This document shows positions 1-12,360 of a stretch of 64,000 nucleotides of DNA, one piece after another (within the stretch, counting starts at the first letter, position 1; each line of letters starts with the position of its first letter). A program made the position numbers and the translations under genes. Origin of the DNA: Pyricularia pennisetigena (taxonomy: Eukaryota > Ascomycota > Sordariomycetes > Magnaporthales > Pyriculariaceae). The notes beneath the pieces are model-generated. The model saw only the letters and a program-made list of their open reading frames with translations. It was not told the origin of the DNA and searched no databases. The DNA lies in contig NC_043742.1 of the NCBI RefSeq assembly GCF_004337985.1, forward strand, positions 5,011,259 to 5,075,258. Direction: 5' to 3'.

Positions 1-3000
1 TTCCATTGTGCGACATGATCCTCAAGATGGTTGAGAACTGGGTCTTCCGGTCAGAGGGGACCTGGCCAACATTGAAGGAGAAGTGTGCAGTCCTCCACAA
101 GATGCTTTCATTTGAGCACAGGCAAGATCAGACGATGCTACATCGCTTCCTTGAACTCGTTATCAGGATATACGAGGATCCCAAGATTGCCCGTACTGAG
201 CTCACCGTGCGGCTCGAGCATGCCTTCTTGATTGGCACGAGAGCCCAGGATGTTGAGACGAGAAACCGTTTCTTGGCCATCTTTGACAAGAGTCTCCCCA
301 GAGCGGCAACCACGCGTCTGCTCTATGTCATTCGATCACAGAACTGGGATACTCTTGCCGATTCTTATTGGCTCAGTCAGGCCCTGCACCTCCTGTTGGG
401 CGCCATCGAGACGAATAGTCCGACCCAACTGCACTCGGAGGACTTCCGGGTCATGCCCGCATCTTGCAGATTCCAAAACTACGCCAGAGACCCTCGGGAG
501 CCAAACATGATGTCAGACGACAAGTATGACTCCTTGATGGCTACGCATCGCCGGTTCGTTGCAGAGCTCGGAGATGTCAGAGTGCGGGACATCATTGAGC
601 CGCTGTCCCAACTGCAGCATATCGAGTCTAAGCTGGCTCACGAGCTCTGGGTCAACCTCTTCCCAATGTTCTGGGCTGCTACCAAGAAGGACGACCGCCG
701 GGACCTCGAACATGGTCTTGTGCAGCTGCTGACAAAAGACTACCATGCGCGACAAATCGATAGGAGGCCGAATGTTGTGCAAACACTTCTAGAGGGCGCG
801 GCCAAGACTTGGCCTGCATGCAAGCTCCCCCCTCATGTCGTCAAATATGAAGCGAAAACATATGATGCGTGGTACACAGCCATGGTCCAGTTGGAAAATG
901 CAGTCGTCCACCCGGAAGTCGAGTCCGCAAAGGTTAAGGAGAGCAATTTGGACGCACTCACGGAGCTGTATGCTTTGCTCCAGGAAGACGACCTGTTTTA
1001 CGGTATCTGGCGTAGGCGATGCCAGTTCCTTGAAACAAACTCTGCCCTTTCATACGAGCAGAATGGAATGTGGGATAAGGCCCAAAAGGGATATGAAGCC
1101 GCGCAGATCAAGGCTCGCACAGGCGTGATACCATTCTCTCAGGCCGAGTACATGCTCTGGGAGGACCACTGGATCCTTTGTGCTCAGAAGCTTCAACAGT
1201 GGGACATTCTCAAGGAATTTGCCAAACATGAGAATTACCAAGATCTCTTGTTGGAGTGTGCTTGGCGCGATCCCGAAATGTGGACAACGGCGGAGCGGCG
1301 GGAGGAGCTCGATAACGTCATCAAGGGCGTTATGGATGCTCCGACCCCCCGCCGGGCCTTCTTCCAGGCTTTCATGTCATTGCTCAAGCTGCACAGCAAG
1401 CAAGAAGGTATCCAGGATTTCACACGCGTTTGCGACGAAGCCATCCAGCTCTCGATCCGCAAGTGGCACCAGCTGCCCCGTCGCTTTACAAACGCGCACA
1501 TTCCACTGTTACAGAACTTCCAGCAGCTAGTTGAACTACATGATGCAAGCGTCATATGTAACAGCCTTGCCAATACAACCCTGGCAAATCTGGATAGCAA
1601 ATCAGGAGAGCTCAAACTGCTCCTGGGATCCTGGCGCGATAGGCTCCCCAACATGTGGGACGACATAACTGCCTGGCACGACCTCGTCACTTGGCGTCAG
1701 CACATTTTCGGCTTGATCAACACTACCTACCTCCAACTGTTACCACCCGGAACCCAACAGGCCGGAGGGTCTACCTTTGCATACAGAGGTTATCATGAGA
1801 CCGCTTGGATCATTAATCGTTTCGCTCAAGTGACCCGCAAGCATAACCTCCTTGACGTGTGCATCAATCAGCTCACACGGATCTATACCCTGCCTAACAT
1901 TGAAATTGCCGAGGCGTTCCTCAAACTCAAGGAACAAGCTATGTGCCACTACCAAAACCCGGAGGAATTGAACCAAGGACTTGAGGTCATCAACAACACG
2001 AACCTCAACTATTTCAGTGCCCCGCAGAAAGCTGAATTCTACACGCTCAAGGGCATGTTCCTCGAGAAGCTCAAACAGAACAGTGAGGCTGACCAAGCTT
2101 TCGGTACCGCACTCTACTTTGACATCACCGCTGCCAAGGCATGGGCGGAATGGGGCTACTACAACGAGAGGAGATTCAAGGAGGATCCCAGCAACGTGAC
2201 GGCCGCCAGGCAGGCACTTACGTCGTATCTGCAGGCGGCAGGCAGCTACCGCAATCGGAAGTCGCGGAAGCTTCTGGCCAGAGTATTATGGCTTCTCAGC
2301 TTGGACGACTCAAAGGGGTCGATTGCTGCAGGGTTTGACGACTTCAAGGGTGAAACGCCAACCTGGTACTGGATCACGTTCATCCCACAGCTGCTCACGT
2401 CTCTGGGCCATAAAGAGGCGTTGCGTGTGCACGCAATCCTGTTGAAGATTGCAAAGAGTTATCCCCAAGCTCTGTACTTCCAACTCCGGACGAACAGGGA
2501 GGACATGATGGCCATTAAGAAGAACCAGGAGATGAAGGAGAAGCAGAGGCTTAGGATGCAGGCATCGCAAGCGGCAGCGGCGGCTAACAAGCAAGGGGCG
2601 GTAAGCGCCTCGCCCGCGGCACAGCCGAAGGATGCACCCACCCCGGCAGCCAAGACGGAGTCCACCTCAAGGCCAGCAACCGCAAATGGGGATCAAGGCA
2701 AGACCGAGTCCTCTGCTACAGATGGACCCTCGGCAGCCCAGCAGCCGCCAACCCCTGCTGCTACTTCCGCAACTGCAGGCCAAGCGAACGGCACCGGACA
2801 GGCGACCGGTGAGCAGCAGAACGGAGAGCCGCAGAAGAGGCAGCCGTGGGATCTCACCGAGGAGATTATGAGCGTCCTCAAGACAGCCTTCCCGCTACTT
2901 GCCCTCAGCATGGAGACAATGGTGGACCAGATTCAGAAGAACTTTAAGTGCCCTCCTGACGAAGATGCATACCGCCTGATTGTCGCGCTCCTGAACGACG

Positions 3001-4502
3001 GCCTAGCATACGTCAGCAGAATGCCAACATCCTACGCCAAGGACGTCAAGCTTCCGACTCCCACCGAAACTAATATCACCAGGTTCGCTGAGACGATATT
3101 GCCGCCTCACACCAGGCCGACGTTCGAGGCAGACTTTGTTCACGTCAAACCAACCATGCACGAGTACATTCAGAAGCTGCGAAAATGGCGCGATAAGTTC
3201 GAGGAGAAGTTGGATCGGCGTCTGTGCCAGGCCACTTTGGAGTCATTTTCGCCGCATCTGAGCGAGTTCCGGTATCAGAAGTTTGACGATGTTGAGGTTC
3301 CGGGCCAATACCTGCAGCACAAGGATAGAAATCAGGATTTTGTGCGCATCGAACGATTCCTACCCAACGTGGACCTCGTCCGGACGATTGGTGGCTCCCA
3401 TCGCCGCCTCAAGATGCGAGGTCACGACGGCAGCGTCCACTGTTTTGCAGTGCAACATCCCGCAGCTAGACACTGCCGTAGGGAGGAGCGGATATTGCAA
3501 CTCTTCCGGCAGATGAACGTCAGACTGGAGCGCAAGAAGGAAAGCCGCAAGCGTGATTTGCAGTTCACGCTACCGCTCATGGTCCCGCTTGCTCCTCACA
3601 TCAGGATCGTCCAAGAGGATACGTCATACATGACACTTCAGGGAATGTATGAGGATCATTGCCGTCGCAATGGCATGTCCAAGGACGATCCTGTCCTCTT
3701 CACCATGGACAAGCTCAAGGGCCTGGTTGACATTAAGAGCCTCAACGTAAGTGGAACTTTGGAATTAGTATATTCGGGCAAGTTGCAGTTGACTAACGTA
3801 GTGGGCGAACAGCAGAAGCACTCGGATCAACAGGGCGACCCCCGACTCGAGGTGTTTACGGCGATCCGCGAGAAGTGGGTCCCGCAAGACGTGGCGCTCA
3901 AGTACGTGCAGTCTGCATATCCTGACTTTGCCGACTTTTGGCTGTTCAGGAGGCGATTCTCGTACCAGCTGGCGTTGCACACATTCATGACGTACATCCT
4001 GTTCATCGACAAGCGATACCCGCACAAGATCAACATTGCACGCGGTTCAGGCAACATCTGGGGTTCAGAACTCATGTCACTAATGGCGCCGGCTCGGCCT
4101 TACTTCCATAACGCGGAACCTGTGCCCTTCCGGTTGACGCCGAACCTGGCGACGCTCATGGGGCCGATAGCCATGGAAGGCATATTCAGTTGCAGCATCA
4201 TGGCCATGGCCAGGTGCCTGACGGAGCCCGAGTACGAGTTGGAACATGCACTGACGCTCTACGTGCGCGACGAGATCATGTTTTGGTTTACTAGTAATCA
4301 TCGTACCGGACTTCTTACGGAGATACAGATGCGCGATTTGGTGCAGGCAAACTCGGACATTGTTGTCAAGAGGGCAGTTAGCCTGGCCCAGGCACCGGTC
4401 GGGAATCTGCCGGCAAACCAGACGGTCATTGACCTCATCAGCAAGGCCGTCAGCCCCTTCAACCTGGCGAGATGCGATGCTCTTTGGATGCCGTATCTGT
4501 GA
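1..4502 (+). CDS. tra1: Tra1/TRRAP-family scaffold, C-terminal part (5' end outside window)
   Basis: Tra1 is the large PIKK-like pseudokinase that recruits the SAGA and NuA4 histone acetyltransferases to activators in the nucleus. About 1,480 C-terminal residues are visible. They comprise helical FAT repeats over roughly residues 300-780, a low-complexity Ala/Pro/Thr/Gln insert near 860-950, a PI3K-like pseudokinase fold from about 1080, and a FATC tail ending LWMPYL. The pseudokinase keeps family stretches such as ITGLRIVQED-like and [13 protein letters not shown] but no usable HRD/DFG catalytic set, as is usual for Tra1. The frame is open across 3747-3812, but that stretch is a textbook intron: GTAAGT donor, GACTAAC branch site, CAG acceptor, 66 nt. 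I treat it as spliced. The frame is open to the window edge, so the gene starts upstream. Identity is very secure. Confidence 0.95.
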   Translation, partial: PLCDMILKMVENWVFRSEGTWPTLKEKCAVLHKMLSFEHRQDQTMLHRFLELVIRIYEDPKIARTELTVRLEHAFLIGTRAQDVETRNRFLAIFDKSLPRAATTRLLYVIRSQNWDTLADSYWLSQALHLLLGAIETNSPTQLHSEDFRVMPASCRFQNYARDPREPNMMSDDKYDSLMATHRRFVAELGDVRVRDIIEPLSQLQHIESKLAHELWVNLFPMFWAATKKDDRRDLEHGLVQLLTKDYHARQIDRRPNVVQTLLEGAAKTWPACKLPPHVVKYEAKTYDAWYTAMVQLENAVVHPEVESAKVKESNLDALTELYALLQEDDLFYGIWRRRCQFLETNSALSYEQNGMWDKAQKGYEAAQIKARTGVIPFSQAEYMLWEDHWILCAQKLQQWDILKEFAKHENYQDLLLECAWRDPEMWTTAERREELDNVIKGVMDAPTPRRAFFQAFMSLLKLHSKQEGIQDFTRVCDEAIQLSIRKWHQLPRRFTNAHIPLLQNFQQLVELHDASVICNSLANTTLANLDSKSGELKLLLGSWRDRLPNMWDDITAWHDLVTWRQHIFGLINTTYLQLLPPGTQQAGGSTFAYRGYHETAWIINRFAQVTRKHNLLDVCINQLTRIYTLPNIEIAEAFLKLKEQAMCHYQNPEELNQGLEVINNTNLNYFSAPQKAEFYTLKGMFLEKLKQNSEADQAFGTALYFDITAAKAWAEWGYYNERRFKEDPSNVTAARQALTSYLQAAGSYRNRKSRKLLARVLWLLSLDDSKGSIAAGFDDFKGETPTWYWITFIPQLLTSLGHKEALRVHAILLKIAKSYPQALYFQLRTNREDMMAIKKNQEMKEKQRLRMQASQAAAAANKQGAVSASPAAQPKDAPTPAAKTESTSRPATANGDQGKTESSATDGPSAAQQPPTPAATSATAGQANGTGQATGEQQNGEPQKRQPWDLTEEIMSVLKTAFPLLALSMETMVDQIQKNFKCPPDEDAYRLIVALLNDGLAYVSRMPTSYAKDVKLPTPTETNITRFAETILPPHTRPTFEADFVHVKPTMHEYIQKLRKWRDKFEEKLDRRLCQATLESFSPHLSEFRYQKFDDVEVPGQYLQHKDRNQDFVRIERFLPNVDLVRTIGGSHRRLKMRGHDGSVHCFAVQHPAARHCRREERILQLFRQMNVRLERKKESRKRDLQFTLPLMVPLAPHIRIVQEDTSYMTLQGMYEDHCRRNGMSKDDPVLFTMDKLKGLVDIKSLNVSGTLELVYSGKLQLTNVVGEQQKHSDQQGDPRLEVFTAIREKWVPQDVALKYVQSAYPDFADFWLFRRRFSYQLALHTFMTYILFIDKRYPHKINIARGSGNIWGSELMSLMAPARPYFHNAEPVPFRLTPNLATLMGPIAMEGIFSCSIMAMARCLTEPEYELEHALTLYVRDEIMFWFTSNHRTGLLTEIQMRDLVQANSDIVVKRAVSLAQAPVGNLPANQTVIDLISKAVSPFNLARCDALWMPYL
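3747..3812 (+). other. Predicted 66-nt intron of tra1, length divisible by three and stop-free
   Basis: The donor is GTAAGT at 3747, the branch-like GACTAAC is at 3791-3797, and the acceptor CAG ends at 3812. Removal or retention both keep the frame. Retention would add 22 residues inside the pseudokinase region. Confidence 0.8.
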
Positions 4503-5495
4503 AGAGGGTTTTGCAGACGATTTGTTGTATGGAGAAATAGGAGAAAAACTATTGAGGGGGTTGTTGATGGAAGGGAGAGGCGTTGTTATTATCTCATTTG
4601 ATACCGGCCATGCTTTTTGGGTGCATAATAGCGTTTCTATATATTGGGATTCTTTTTGAGGGGTTTTTTTTTTCGTTTTTTTTTCTTGTACCTGTTTTTA
4701 TAGCTTTTCCATGTTTGGATTCCTCGGCACTGTCGAGGGTAATTATTTCTTTTCAGTCAGGGCATGTTGGCTGAATATTCTGGCACACCCCTTTTTATTT
4801 TGAAGACGATGTCGGTCATTTTTCAGGCGTTCAAAATTTGGTTCTCTACAGTACACTGAAAACAGAGAGCATGAGAATATTGACTGGCTCCGAACAAAGG
4901 AATTTAAAAGAGAGAGAGAGAGAGAAAAGAAAGAAAGAAAGACGGGGCGACAAAGATTACTATAATAAAGACAAATTCAACAATAAGGAACGACTAAGAC
5001 TAGCACCTCGCGTTCCTACAGTAGCTTGGATTTTTGGGTCAGAGACTAGCTCGGGTAGCTGGAGTACCCCAGAGTTTCCCCTCACCTCCGTCCGCATGTG
5101 GGGGACCCACCGGTGGAAACGGATTGTTGAGAAATGGATCCGACCAAGTATTAATGTTTGCTCTACTCTACTGTGGTTAGTCTAGACTAAGCAGTCTCTC
5201 TTCTTTTATGAAAATACGTACAAGGGGCAACGTTGATGAGATTACAGAGCATACTGGCCTATGTGATTAGTGTCAATTTGCTCAACTACCGGGTCAGCCA
5301 AACAACCCGACTACAGTGGTACAAGCTCGGTAGTGGGCCGGCAAAGAAGCGGTACCGGAGAGTGTGGCAAGGGACAAGGAGCTATCTGAGCAGACAAAGC
5401 TTGAAGCAACGAGCTTTGAACGTGAAACCTCATATCACCATTCAATCATTGATAGATTCGTTGGTCGATTGACGTTGTTTCGTTATCACATCAAG
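4503..5495. other. Intergenic: tra1 3' region and acetoacetyl-CoA synthetase leader
   Basis: This holds T-rich sequence at about 4660-4690, a GA/GAAA tract at 4909-4942, and a 78-codon ORF (ATG 5236, stop 5470-5472) that ends 23 nt before the next start codon. That ORF matches no family I know. No other gene is visible. Confidence 0.6.
4909..4942. repeat. Purine microsatellite (AG)n/(AAAG)n
   Basis: A pure AG dinucleotide run passes directly into AAAG tetramers in the tra1-AACS intergenic region. Confidence 0.9.
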
Positions 5496-7174
5496 ATGGA
5501 CCCAAGTAAAATGCCCAAGAAGCTTTGGGAGCATCCTGATCCCAAGAGTACGGCCATGTGGCAGTTTATGCAGCAGATAAACGACAAGCACAGCGTTGAC
5601 CTCAAGGTAGATTCATATCATTTCCTCCTCATTTCTATACATCCCGGAATCCTCCCATCTATGCAACGGACCAACATTTTGACCGCCTAATCCCAGACAT
5701 TCCGCGATCTCTACCGCTTCTCCATCACAAGACGAGCCGAGTTTTGGTCCTCGCTCTGGGACGCCGCTGGCTACATCCACGAGGGCACCTACGACCGGGT
5801 TGTGGACCTTGATGCCCCCATAGACTCGGTCCCGCGCTGGTTCGAGGGAGTGAGGCTCAACTGGGCCGAGAACACGCTCTACTCGAGGGATCACGGCTCT
5901 GCGCCGGGCACCAGGTCTCTGACTTCAAAAGAAGAGTATGCAATTTTTTGTCATTCGAAAACAGCAAACGGCAAGAGGCTGCTGCGAAAGAGAAAGAAAA
6001 CAAAATGCTGACATATATTTCCATTTACCAACTACCCCTCCCAAAAAAAAAGCGACAAGATCGCCGTCACAGAGGTCCGTGAGGGCGCCTCCGAGATCCG
6101 CGACATCACCTGGGGTGAGCTGCGCCGGCGCACAGGCGAGCTGGCAGCGGCGCTGGCCGGCCGGGGCGTCAGGCGCGGCGACAGGGTGGTCATCGTGGGC
6201 GCCAACAGCATCGAGACGCTGCTCGTCTGGCTCGCGACGGCGTGGCTGGGCGCCATCTTCAGCAGCAGCAGCACCGACATGGGCGTCGACGGCATCCTGC
6301 AGCGCACCGTGCAGATCAACCCCAAGGTCCTGTTCATGGACGACGCCACGCTCTACAACGGCAAGGTGGTCGATCTGCGCGACAAGATGGGCCAGGTCGT
6401 CGCGGGGCTGAAGAGGGACTGTAGCGAGTTCTCGGGCGCCGTCGCCATCCCCAGGTTCCAGGGCCGCGCCAAGGATGTCGGCAAAGTACCCGATACGGAG
6501 ACTTGGGCCAGCCTGCACTCCCGGACCAAGGGGTTCCAGCCGCCGCCCTTCACGAGGATCCCATTCCACGAGCCCTTTCTGGTCTGCTACTCGTCCGGCA
6601 CCACAGGCGCTCCCAAGGCTATCGTGCACACCGTGGGTGGCCTGATGTTGAGCTTGTACAAAGAGGGCAGGCTGCACGAGGGCATCGGTCCGGACTCGGT
6701 GACGCTGCAGTTCACGACGACGGGGTGGATAATGTACGTGACCAACATCGGCGTCTTGGTCTTGGGCGCCAGGGCCATCTTGTACGATGGCAGCCCGCTC
6801 ACGCCCGACCCGACCGTCTTGATCAAGATTCTTGGCAAGTACAAGGCCACCAAGCTGGGGACGAGTCCAAGGTGGATGCTCGAGCTGGCCAAGAGGGGGA
6901 TCTCGCCCAGGGAGGTGGCCGACTTGTCGAGTTTGAAGGTTGTTTTGTCTACTGGAATGGTTTTGTCGGATCGTAAGTACCTTTGTTTCATTTGTCTGGC
7001 CTGTTCCTGTGCCACATCCTGTCGCTTTATTTTTGATGATCAATAACTAATAAAAAGCCGATCTTCTGATAAACTATAGAGCTGTTTGAGTGGTTCTACG
7101 AGAAAGGATTTCCTGCCCATACGCAACTGGCCAACGTATCCGGGGGCACAGATATTGTAAGCATAGGGCCTTCC

Positions 7175-7225
<51 letters not shown>

Positions 7226-8186
7226 CATATATATACATATATACATATCCGACATGACTTGTCTTTCAATCATGGACTAATTTGCCCCCAAAATTTTCAG
7301 GCTGGTGGCTTTGGCCTCATGAACCCCCTCGAACCAGTCTACGTCGGCGGAACGCAGGGCCCCAGCCTCGGCCTCGACGTGCGCGTGTACGACGCGATGG
7401 AGCCCAACGGACCGGGCAAGGAGGTGCCACACGGCACGCCGGGCGAGCTCGTCGCCGTCAACACATTTCCCAACATACCGGCCTTCTTCTGGGGCGACAA
7501 GCAGACGGCGGCCAGCGCCGCGCCGCCGGGCTCCAAGTACCACGGCTCCTACTTTTCGCGCTTCGACCACGTCTGGAGCCACGGCGACTTTGTGGCCGTC
7601 CACCCCATGACGGGCGGCATCCACTTCCTCGGCCGTGCCGACGGCGTCCTGAACCCGTCGGGCGTGCGCTTCGGCTCGGCCGAGATCTACGGCGTCGTCG
7701 AGCGTCGCTTCGCCGACGCCGTGGCCGAGTCGCTGTGCGTCGGCCAGCGGAGACCGCACGACCCTGACGAGAGCGTCATGCTCTTCCTCCTCATGAGGCC
7801 CGGCTACAAGCTGGATGCCAAACTCGAGCGGGAGATCAGACAGGCCATCGGGGAGGACTTGTCCAAGAGGCACATTCCCAAGTACATTTTTGAGACGCCC
7901 GAGATCCCGGTATGTTTTTTTTTTTTTTTTTTATTACTTGAAAGCGAATATTTGAACCCGCTAGTGAGACCTTCTAGGCACTAGACTAACCCACAGCTTG
8001 AACTTTTCTTTTTTTGTCTCAAACCAGACAACCGTCAACCTCAAAAAGGTCGAGCTGCCGGTCAAGCAGATCGTGTCCGGCCAAAAGATCAAGCCCAGCG
8101 GGACTCTGGCGAACCCTCAAAGTCTCGACTTCTACTACCAGTTTGCCAAGGTCGAGGATATTGTTGGCGCCAAGGCAAAGCTGTAA
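5496..8186 (+). CDS. Acetoacetyl-CoA synthetase
   Basis: This ANL-superfamily enzyme activates acetoacetate with ATP and CoA in the cytosol, for sterol and lipid synthesis. Six exons are supported: 5496-5606, 5697-5914, 6053-6972, 7080-7156, 7301-7909 and 8028-8186, giving 697 residues, a normal family length. Exon 2 could instead end at 5936 (GTATGC donor) with exon 3 from 6060, giving 702 residues; both keep frame. Visible motifs are the N-terminal ACS region (RLNWAENTLY), the AMP-binding loop YSSGTTGAPK, the HTQLANVSGGTDI stretch, the C-terminal WSHGDFV and GRADGVLNPSGVRFGSAEIY segments, and a Lys-rich C-terminal subdomain. The intron at 7157-7300 carries a large microsatellite. Propionyl- or acetyl-CoA synthetases are less likely, because the N terminus and the GFGLMNPLEPVY segment are typical of AACS. 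Confidence 0.93.
7177..7248. repeat. Composite (AC)n(AT)n microsatellite inside an intron
   Basis: About 17 AC units (7177-7211) are followed by AT-rich units with ATAC interruptions. All of it lies inside the fourth intron of the acetoacetyl-CoA synthetase gene (7157-7300). Confidence 0.95.
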
Positions 8187-9866
8187 CGACATAGACTGCA
8201 TCTGCTCTAGCATAGACAAACGAGAGCAAGTTCCTCTCCTCACCCGATCGATGCCTCTGCAACCCACCAGCTCTCAACGCACCCACGCATTTGTAGTAGC
8301 TTGATGATAAAGCAATTTCTCTTTCCTTTTTTTCCCCGCCGAATTGGTACACAGCCCGAAGTAACGCAAGCTTGGACATGTGCTTCCTTGTGTTGCAGAA
8401 AGCTTTCCATCGCAAGGTGCAAAAGAACAAAGGCGGGGGTGGATGGGTGTACAACACAAACCAGCAACAAAAGTGGACGTTTGCGTGTATGCGGCACGAC
8501 GAAAACAGAAACTCGTCCAAGCTGCAACGGGTAAGACATGCCGTATCACTACCGTCTACACTATATCTGCATTGTACTTTTTTTCGAGAAAGAAATTTCC
8601 AAGAAATATACATGGGGGTGCGAAAATAAATAAATAAATAAACAAATAAACAAAAATAAAGCACAGGTACTTGCAAGTAGCACAGCCGGTGACGTTTTTC
8701 CCCCCCATTTTGTCAAACCCACACCTCAAGGTCTCTATAGAACAAAGAGCAGAAATTGGAGGCGAGGGTGTGTGAAGTACAGTAACGGATCAGTTTGTGC
8801 TACGATTTCACCACTGCATCCTCGTGATCGTGGGATGACGGGGGTGTTGGGTGTGCGCTGGCTGGAATTATGCGGGCATCTTACTGACAGGATACATCCA
8901 CAACTTGTGAGCGTGGCAACCTAGACACAGAGGGCTGATGGTAGATGGGATGGTAAGAAAAAGAAGGAGAAAGAAGAAAAACCCCAAGTCTACGCCGTGC
9001 TCTATCAAAGTACCTTGAAAGTGGGTTAACTCTCTAAAATTTGGAATCTACCGATACCGTTGCCTAAGCCCAACACAACGTCCTTCAGTAGAAGTCGCAT
9101 TACTCAGGTTTCATAACGTCCTGTAAACAAACACCAAGTCAACATCGGAACAATAGGCTGCCACTTGAGCTTGTGCGAACGAATGGCTGCCTGTGTTGAT
9201 CTTCCTTGTAACCCACAGCCCCCATATTGGCCCATGAACCGTGCCGCAAACGTACATATTGGGCGCTTATGAGATCCTTGTCCGCCGGAAAATACTGTTA
9301 CTTCCAGGGCAGGATGTTGTGTTGTGCAGAGACACACGAGCTTGGTCCAGGGTCTGTTCAGAGCTGTGGTTTGCGAGTGATTCTTTTCTGTAAAAGTAAA
9401 AATAACAGAAGGTGAACCACGTTGTGCCGTTAGCTTACTCACACCACGAGTTGTACTGAAACATAGTTTAAGGCCCCTTGAGCCAGAATGTCTTACCACC
9501 CTGCAATGTCACCGTTATAGCCCGGTTGGACTGCGCTATTCTTGATTGTTCTTCATCACGCTCAAGAGAACTGCAAGGTTGCTCTAGCTCTCATCCAAAA
9601 AGCCCCGAAATTTCAGATATCAGCCATGGTAGCCATCGCAAAGATAACTTGGTTTTGCACCGGCAGATTTGCTGACTGTAAGAAGAAAAGAGTGTATTTA
9701 CATATGTGCATATTTGTGTGGCATGAGCATGCAGGATGATGCTTCGAATGATGCTTCGCAGCTGCAACCACTTTTTGACCATGTGAGCTGCCGATTGAAT
9801 GGCGGGTCGCCGGTCACAGTGAGGCAGAAACGGGAGACCATCGCACACTGGATGTAACGCCATGTG
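8187..9866. other. Intergenic between two convergent genes
   Basis: No gene can be supported. It contains the AACS 3' region, an AATA-rich stretch at about 8626-8658 and several short overlapping ORFs on both strands without family signal. Confidence 0.55.
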
Positions 9867-11690
9867 CTATCGCTCAACTGGGACAGAGCGCCATGTTTCC
9901 CGATAGCTGCGGTGCTTTTGGAAACCTAGGTCGCCGGTCGTACGTCAGCGAATAAAATTCCCCAGAAGCGGAATATGGAAAACTGCAGCGCACCCAAAGG
10001 CGATCGCTTTGTGGCTGTTGCCCGATGGCAAGGTAAGATGCTTACCCATGGCGTAAAACCCCTCTTCACCTCCCATAACAGCATCCAAGAGCATGCTCTG
10101 CATGCCTTGTTCTTTTAGTCGCCTGACACATGCATCTAGGAGCCCCAAAGTTGCCTCATCTCTCGAAGCCACTAAGTTGGTGTCTTGGTTGTAAATTGTC
10201 GTCTATGTCAGCGAAACCAATAAAATAAAATAAAAATAATCATGACGAAGGGGAGATGGGCGCAGAGACACAAGGAAGGAAGTACCAGAAAGCTTACCAG
10301 AAATACAGATGCATGTAACGCCTCCTGTCGCGTTTGAAATCATACCAGCCCATGGGATATCACTGGCGACTGGATTCTCAGACTTGGGCAAGTAGGTAAT
10401 CGCTGCGGCAACAACTATGCGACCCACCATTCCCTTTATGACGTCCCCGACAAGAAAAGGATGATTGAGCTGTGTGTACTGATCATACCATCCCATCTTG
10501 TTGTTGCGTACAGATTCCGAAGCGACCAGGTCAAGGACGGCAGGAAACTCAGAGAGTTCGCAGGGGCCGAATACTAGTCCTGAGGCTGATGGATATTGTC
10601 GGCTCGGGTAGTCGTTGAAGTCCAAGTGCCAGTCACTGACTTCTTGTCCTTTGCCCGGTGAGGTCTGGTCAAAATCCCAACCACGTCGCCGGAACCATCC
10701 TTCTGAAGCGCTGTCTACTGGAAGTCCGTATAGAAGGCGAGGAAAAGTGCTGCCGAGCTGAAGGCGAAAGACTCCTCTGGTTCGGGAAAGCTGCTTGATG
10801 GCAATATCGTGAAGACTCCGCCCAATTCCCCGACCTCGGTGTTCAGGCTTGACAATGATCATAGCTAGAGACCCCACAAGCCGCTCTCCCCCTTGATTGG
10901 CATATGTTGTATAGGTCGCACAAAATCCGACAAGGACGCCTGTTTCGGGTTCACGAACAGTGTAGTGTTTTGCGTAGCCATCTCGAATCAGTAGAGATTG
11001 TAGTTCGTAGCGTGAGAGTGACATGTCTCTGCCCCAAGTCTGACACCAGAGGTCATGTATTGCTTCTTCGTGTGGTCGTAGGTCGAGTAGATTGTTTGTA
11101 ACAGCGACCTCCCACGACTTTGGTGCAAGAACTAAATTCTGCATCCTGGCTGGGCTGCTATTATGGTGGCCCTTGAAGAGGAGAGTCGTCACATGGTTCA
11201 AAGTACTGGGCGAATATCCGCTCGTCTGGACAACTGTAGGGAAACTAGCCCCGAGCCCATCGAGCTCGCGCACATTGAAGCATGCGACGATAATGAGCGG
11301 CCGGCCGCCAGCACCAGTCTGAAGGTACTCAGCCGTTTTGACTTGTGATGCCTGGCCCGGCAATGGCGGGCCAGAGATGACGAAAATAACCAATTTAGCG
11401 TCAGTGTTTTTTATGATGTCGAGGTGAGTTTCGCTGATTCCACTTCGGTTTGTGTATGGCACATGGTGAACTTTTGGCCGTGGTGACTGTCCAAGCAGAG
11501 CTCGCCCAAAAACCTCGAATGGATCTTTGGTGTTGCCACTGTCTGCGGCATGTGTCCCTCGAATGGGGGGAGCCACTACGGGGGTTAGTAGAACGACATT
11601 GTCGCCTTCCCTAATGACCCTGGAAATCGGAACATATCCCTGAAGATCCCGAAAGAGCAAAGCTGTTGGTGTTTCTGATGCGTGCATCAT
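9867..11690 (-). CDS. GH3 C-terminal-domain / tandem GNAT acetyltransferase fusion lacking the GH3 catalytic barrel
   Basis: Three exons on the minus strand (11690-10298, 10183-10046, 9925-9867) give 529 residues. Both introns are phase 1 (donor GTAAGC each; acceptors AAG and TAG). Residues about 20-190 resemble the C-terminal alpha/beta domain of NagZ-type GH3 beta-N-acetylglucosaminidases (DNVVLLTPVV, a ligand-cleft-like VIFVISGPPLP). The rest is a GNAT acyltransferase region with acetyl-CoA loop VKPEHRGRGIGRSLHD, a second GNAT-like half, and a C-terminal GFQKHRSYRETWR beta strand. Fungi are known to encode GH3 + GNAT fusions. Here the GH3 TIM barrel with its KHFPGHG-like motif is absent: an in-frame stop lies shortly upstream, and another reading frame ends only 107 bp away at 11798. 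The start is the ATG at 11690; a second ATG follows at once. It is either an acetyltransferase that kept only the GH3 accessory domain, or a truncated gene. Confidence 0.75.
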
Positions 11691-11797
11691 TTGCAGGCAA
11701 GGGATCAACACGAGTTGAATAGGCTAATTCGGTATCAAGTGGCGAGGGTGTTGAGAAGTCCTGCTTATTTTCGAAGTTGCTTGGGCCTTGAGCTCAG

Positions 11798-12360
11798 TCA
11801 AAGACTCTGAACTTGAGGAAGCAGTTCAATGCCGGAGTCCTCTGACACCGTCAGCTTGTGCTTCCGCAAAGCCCGTCGAACCCAACACATGAGATACTTT
11901 GGGTGATGATTAGATACGACTGGCAGGGGGGGTTGCTTACCAATGTCACAGTGACGAGATCATCTACGAGAAAGTGGTACAAATTTCTCGGTGAGGAAGT
12001 GTGGTGAGATGATCCGGGAAAGGATTCAAGGACAAGGAAACTAAGAGAACAGGTAGGTATGATGTGTCCTCCACAAAAACAGTACGTTCCTCTGGAATCT
12101 GAGACTAGATCACTTTCAGGCCAGTCAATGTCAGGTAGACGACCGTACATACGCTTGAGATCACAGGAGTCTTCAAGCGTGATATACGGGTGCAGAGCGA
12201 CTGGCAGGTCATAAAGATTCTTGCCGGTGACAGTTCTAGTTGAGCGCCAAGATTGTCTGGTTTCTAGCAGGCTTGAGTAGGCAAAATGCAGTGGGATTTG
12301 AACAAGAAATCCATCTTTTAGGATACAGAAAAAGCGTTCAAGCAGGTCTGAGCGATGTGA
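11798..12360 (-). CDS. Hypothetical protein, 5' end unresolved
   Basis: A minus-strand frame runs open from about 12390 to 11941. It then joins, by a short 44-nt intron (11897-11940, GTAAGC donor, TCTAATC branch-like, AAG acceptor), to a terminal exon ending at a TGA (11798-11800). The C terminus reads YLMCWVRRALRKHKL and then an acidic tail. Inside are MYGRLPDIDWPESDL and an SSPRNLYHFLVDDLVTVTL stretch that look coding. I do not recognise the family. The only in-frame ATG is at 12150; an upstream exon is likely, because the frame is closed by TAA near 12391 and no initiator precedes it. Codons 12150-12360 are therefore tentative. Confidence 0.35.

Noticed and set aside
5925..7043. 372-codon minus-strand ORF opposite acetoacetyl-CoA synthetase
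   Set aside because: A shadow of a GC-rich coding exon; the plus strand has clear family motifs.
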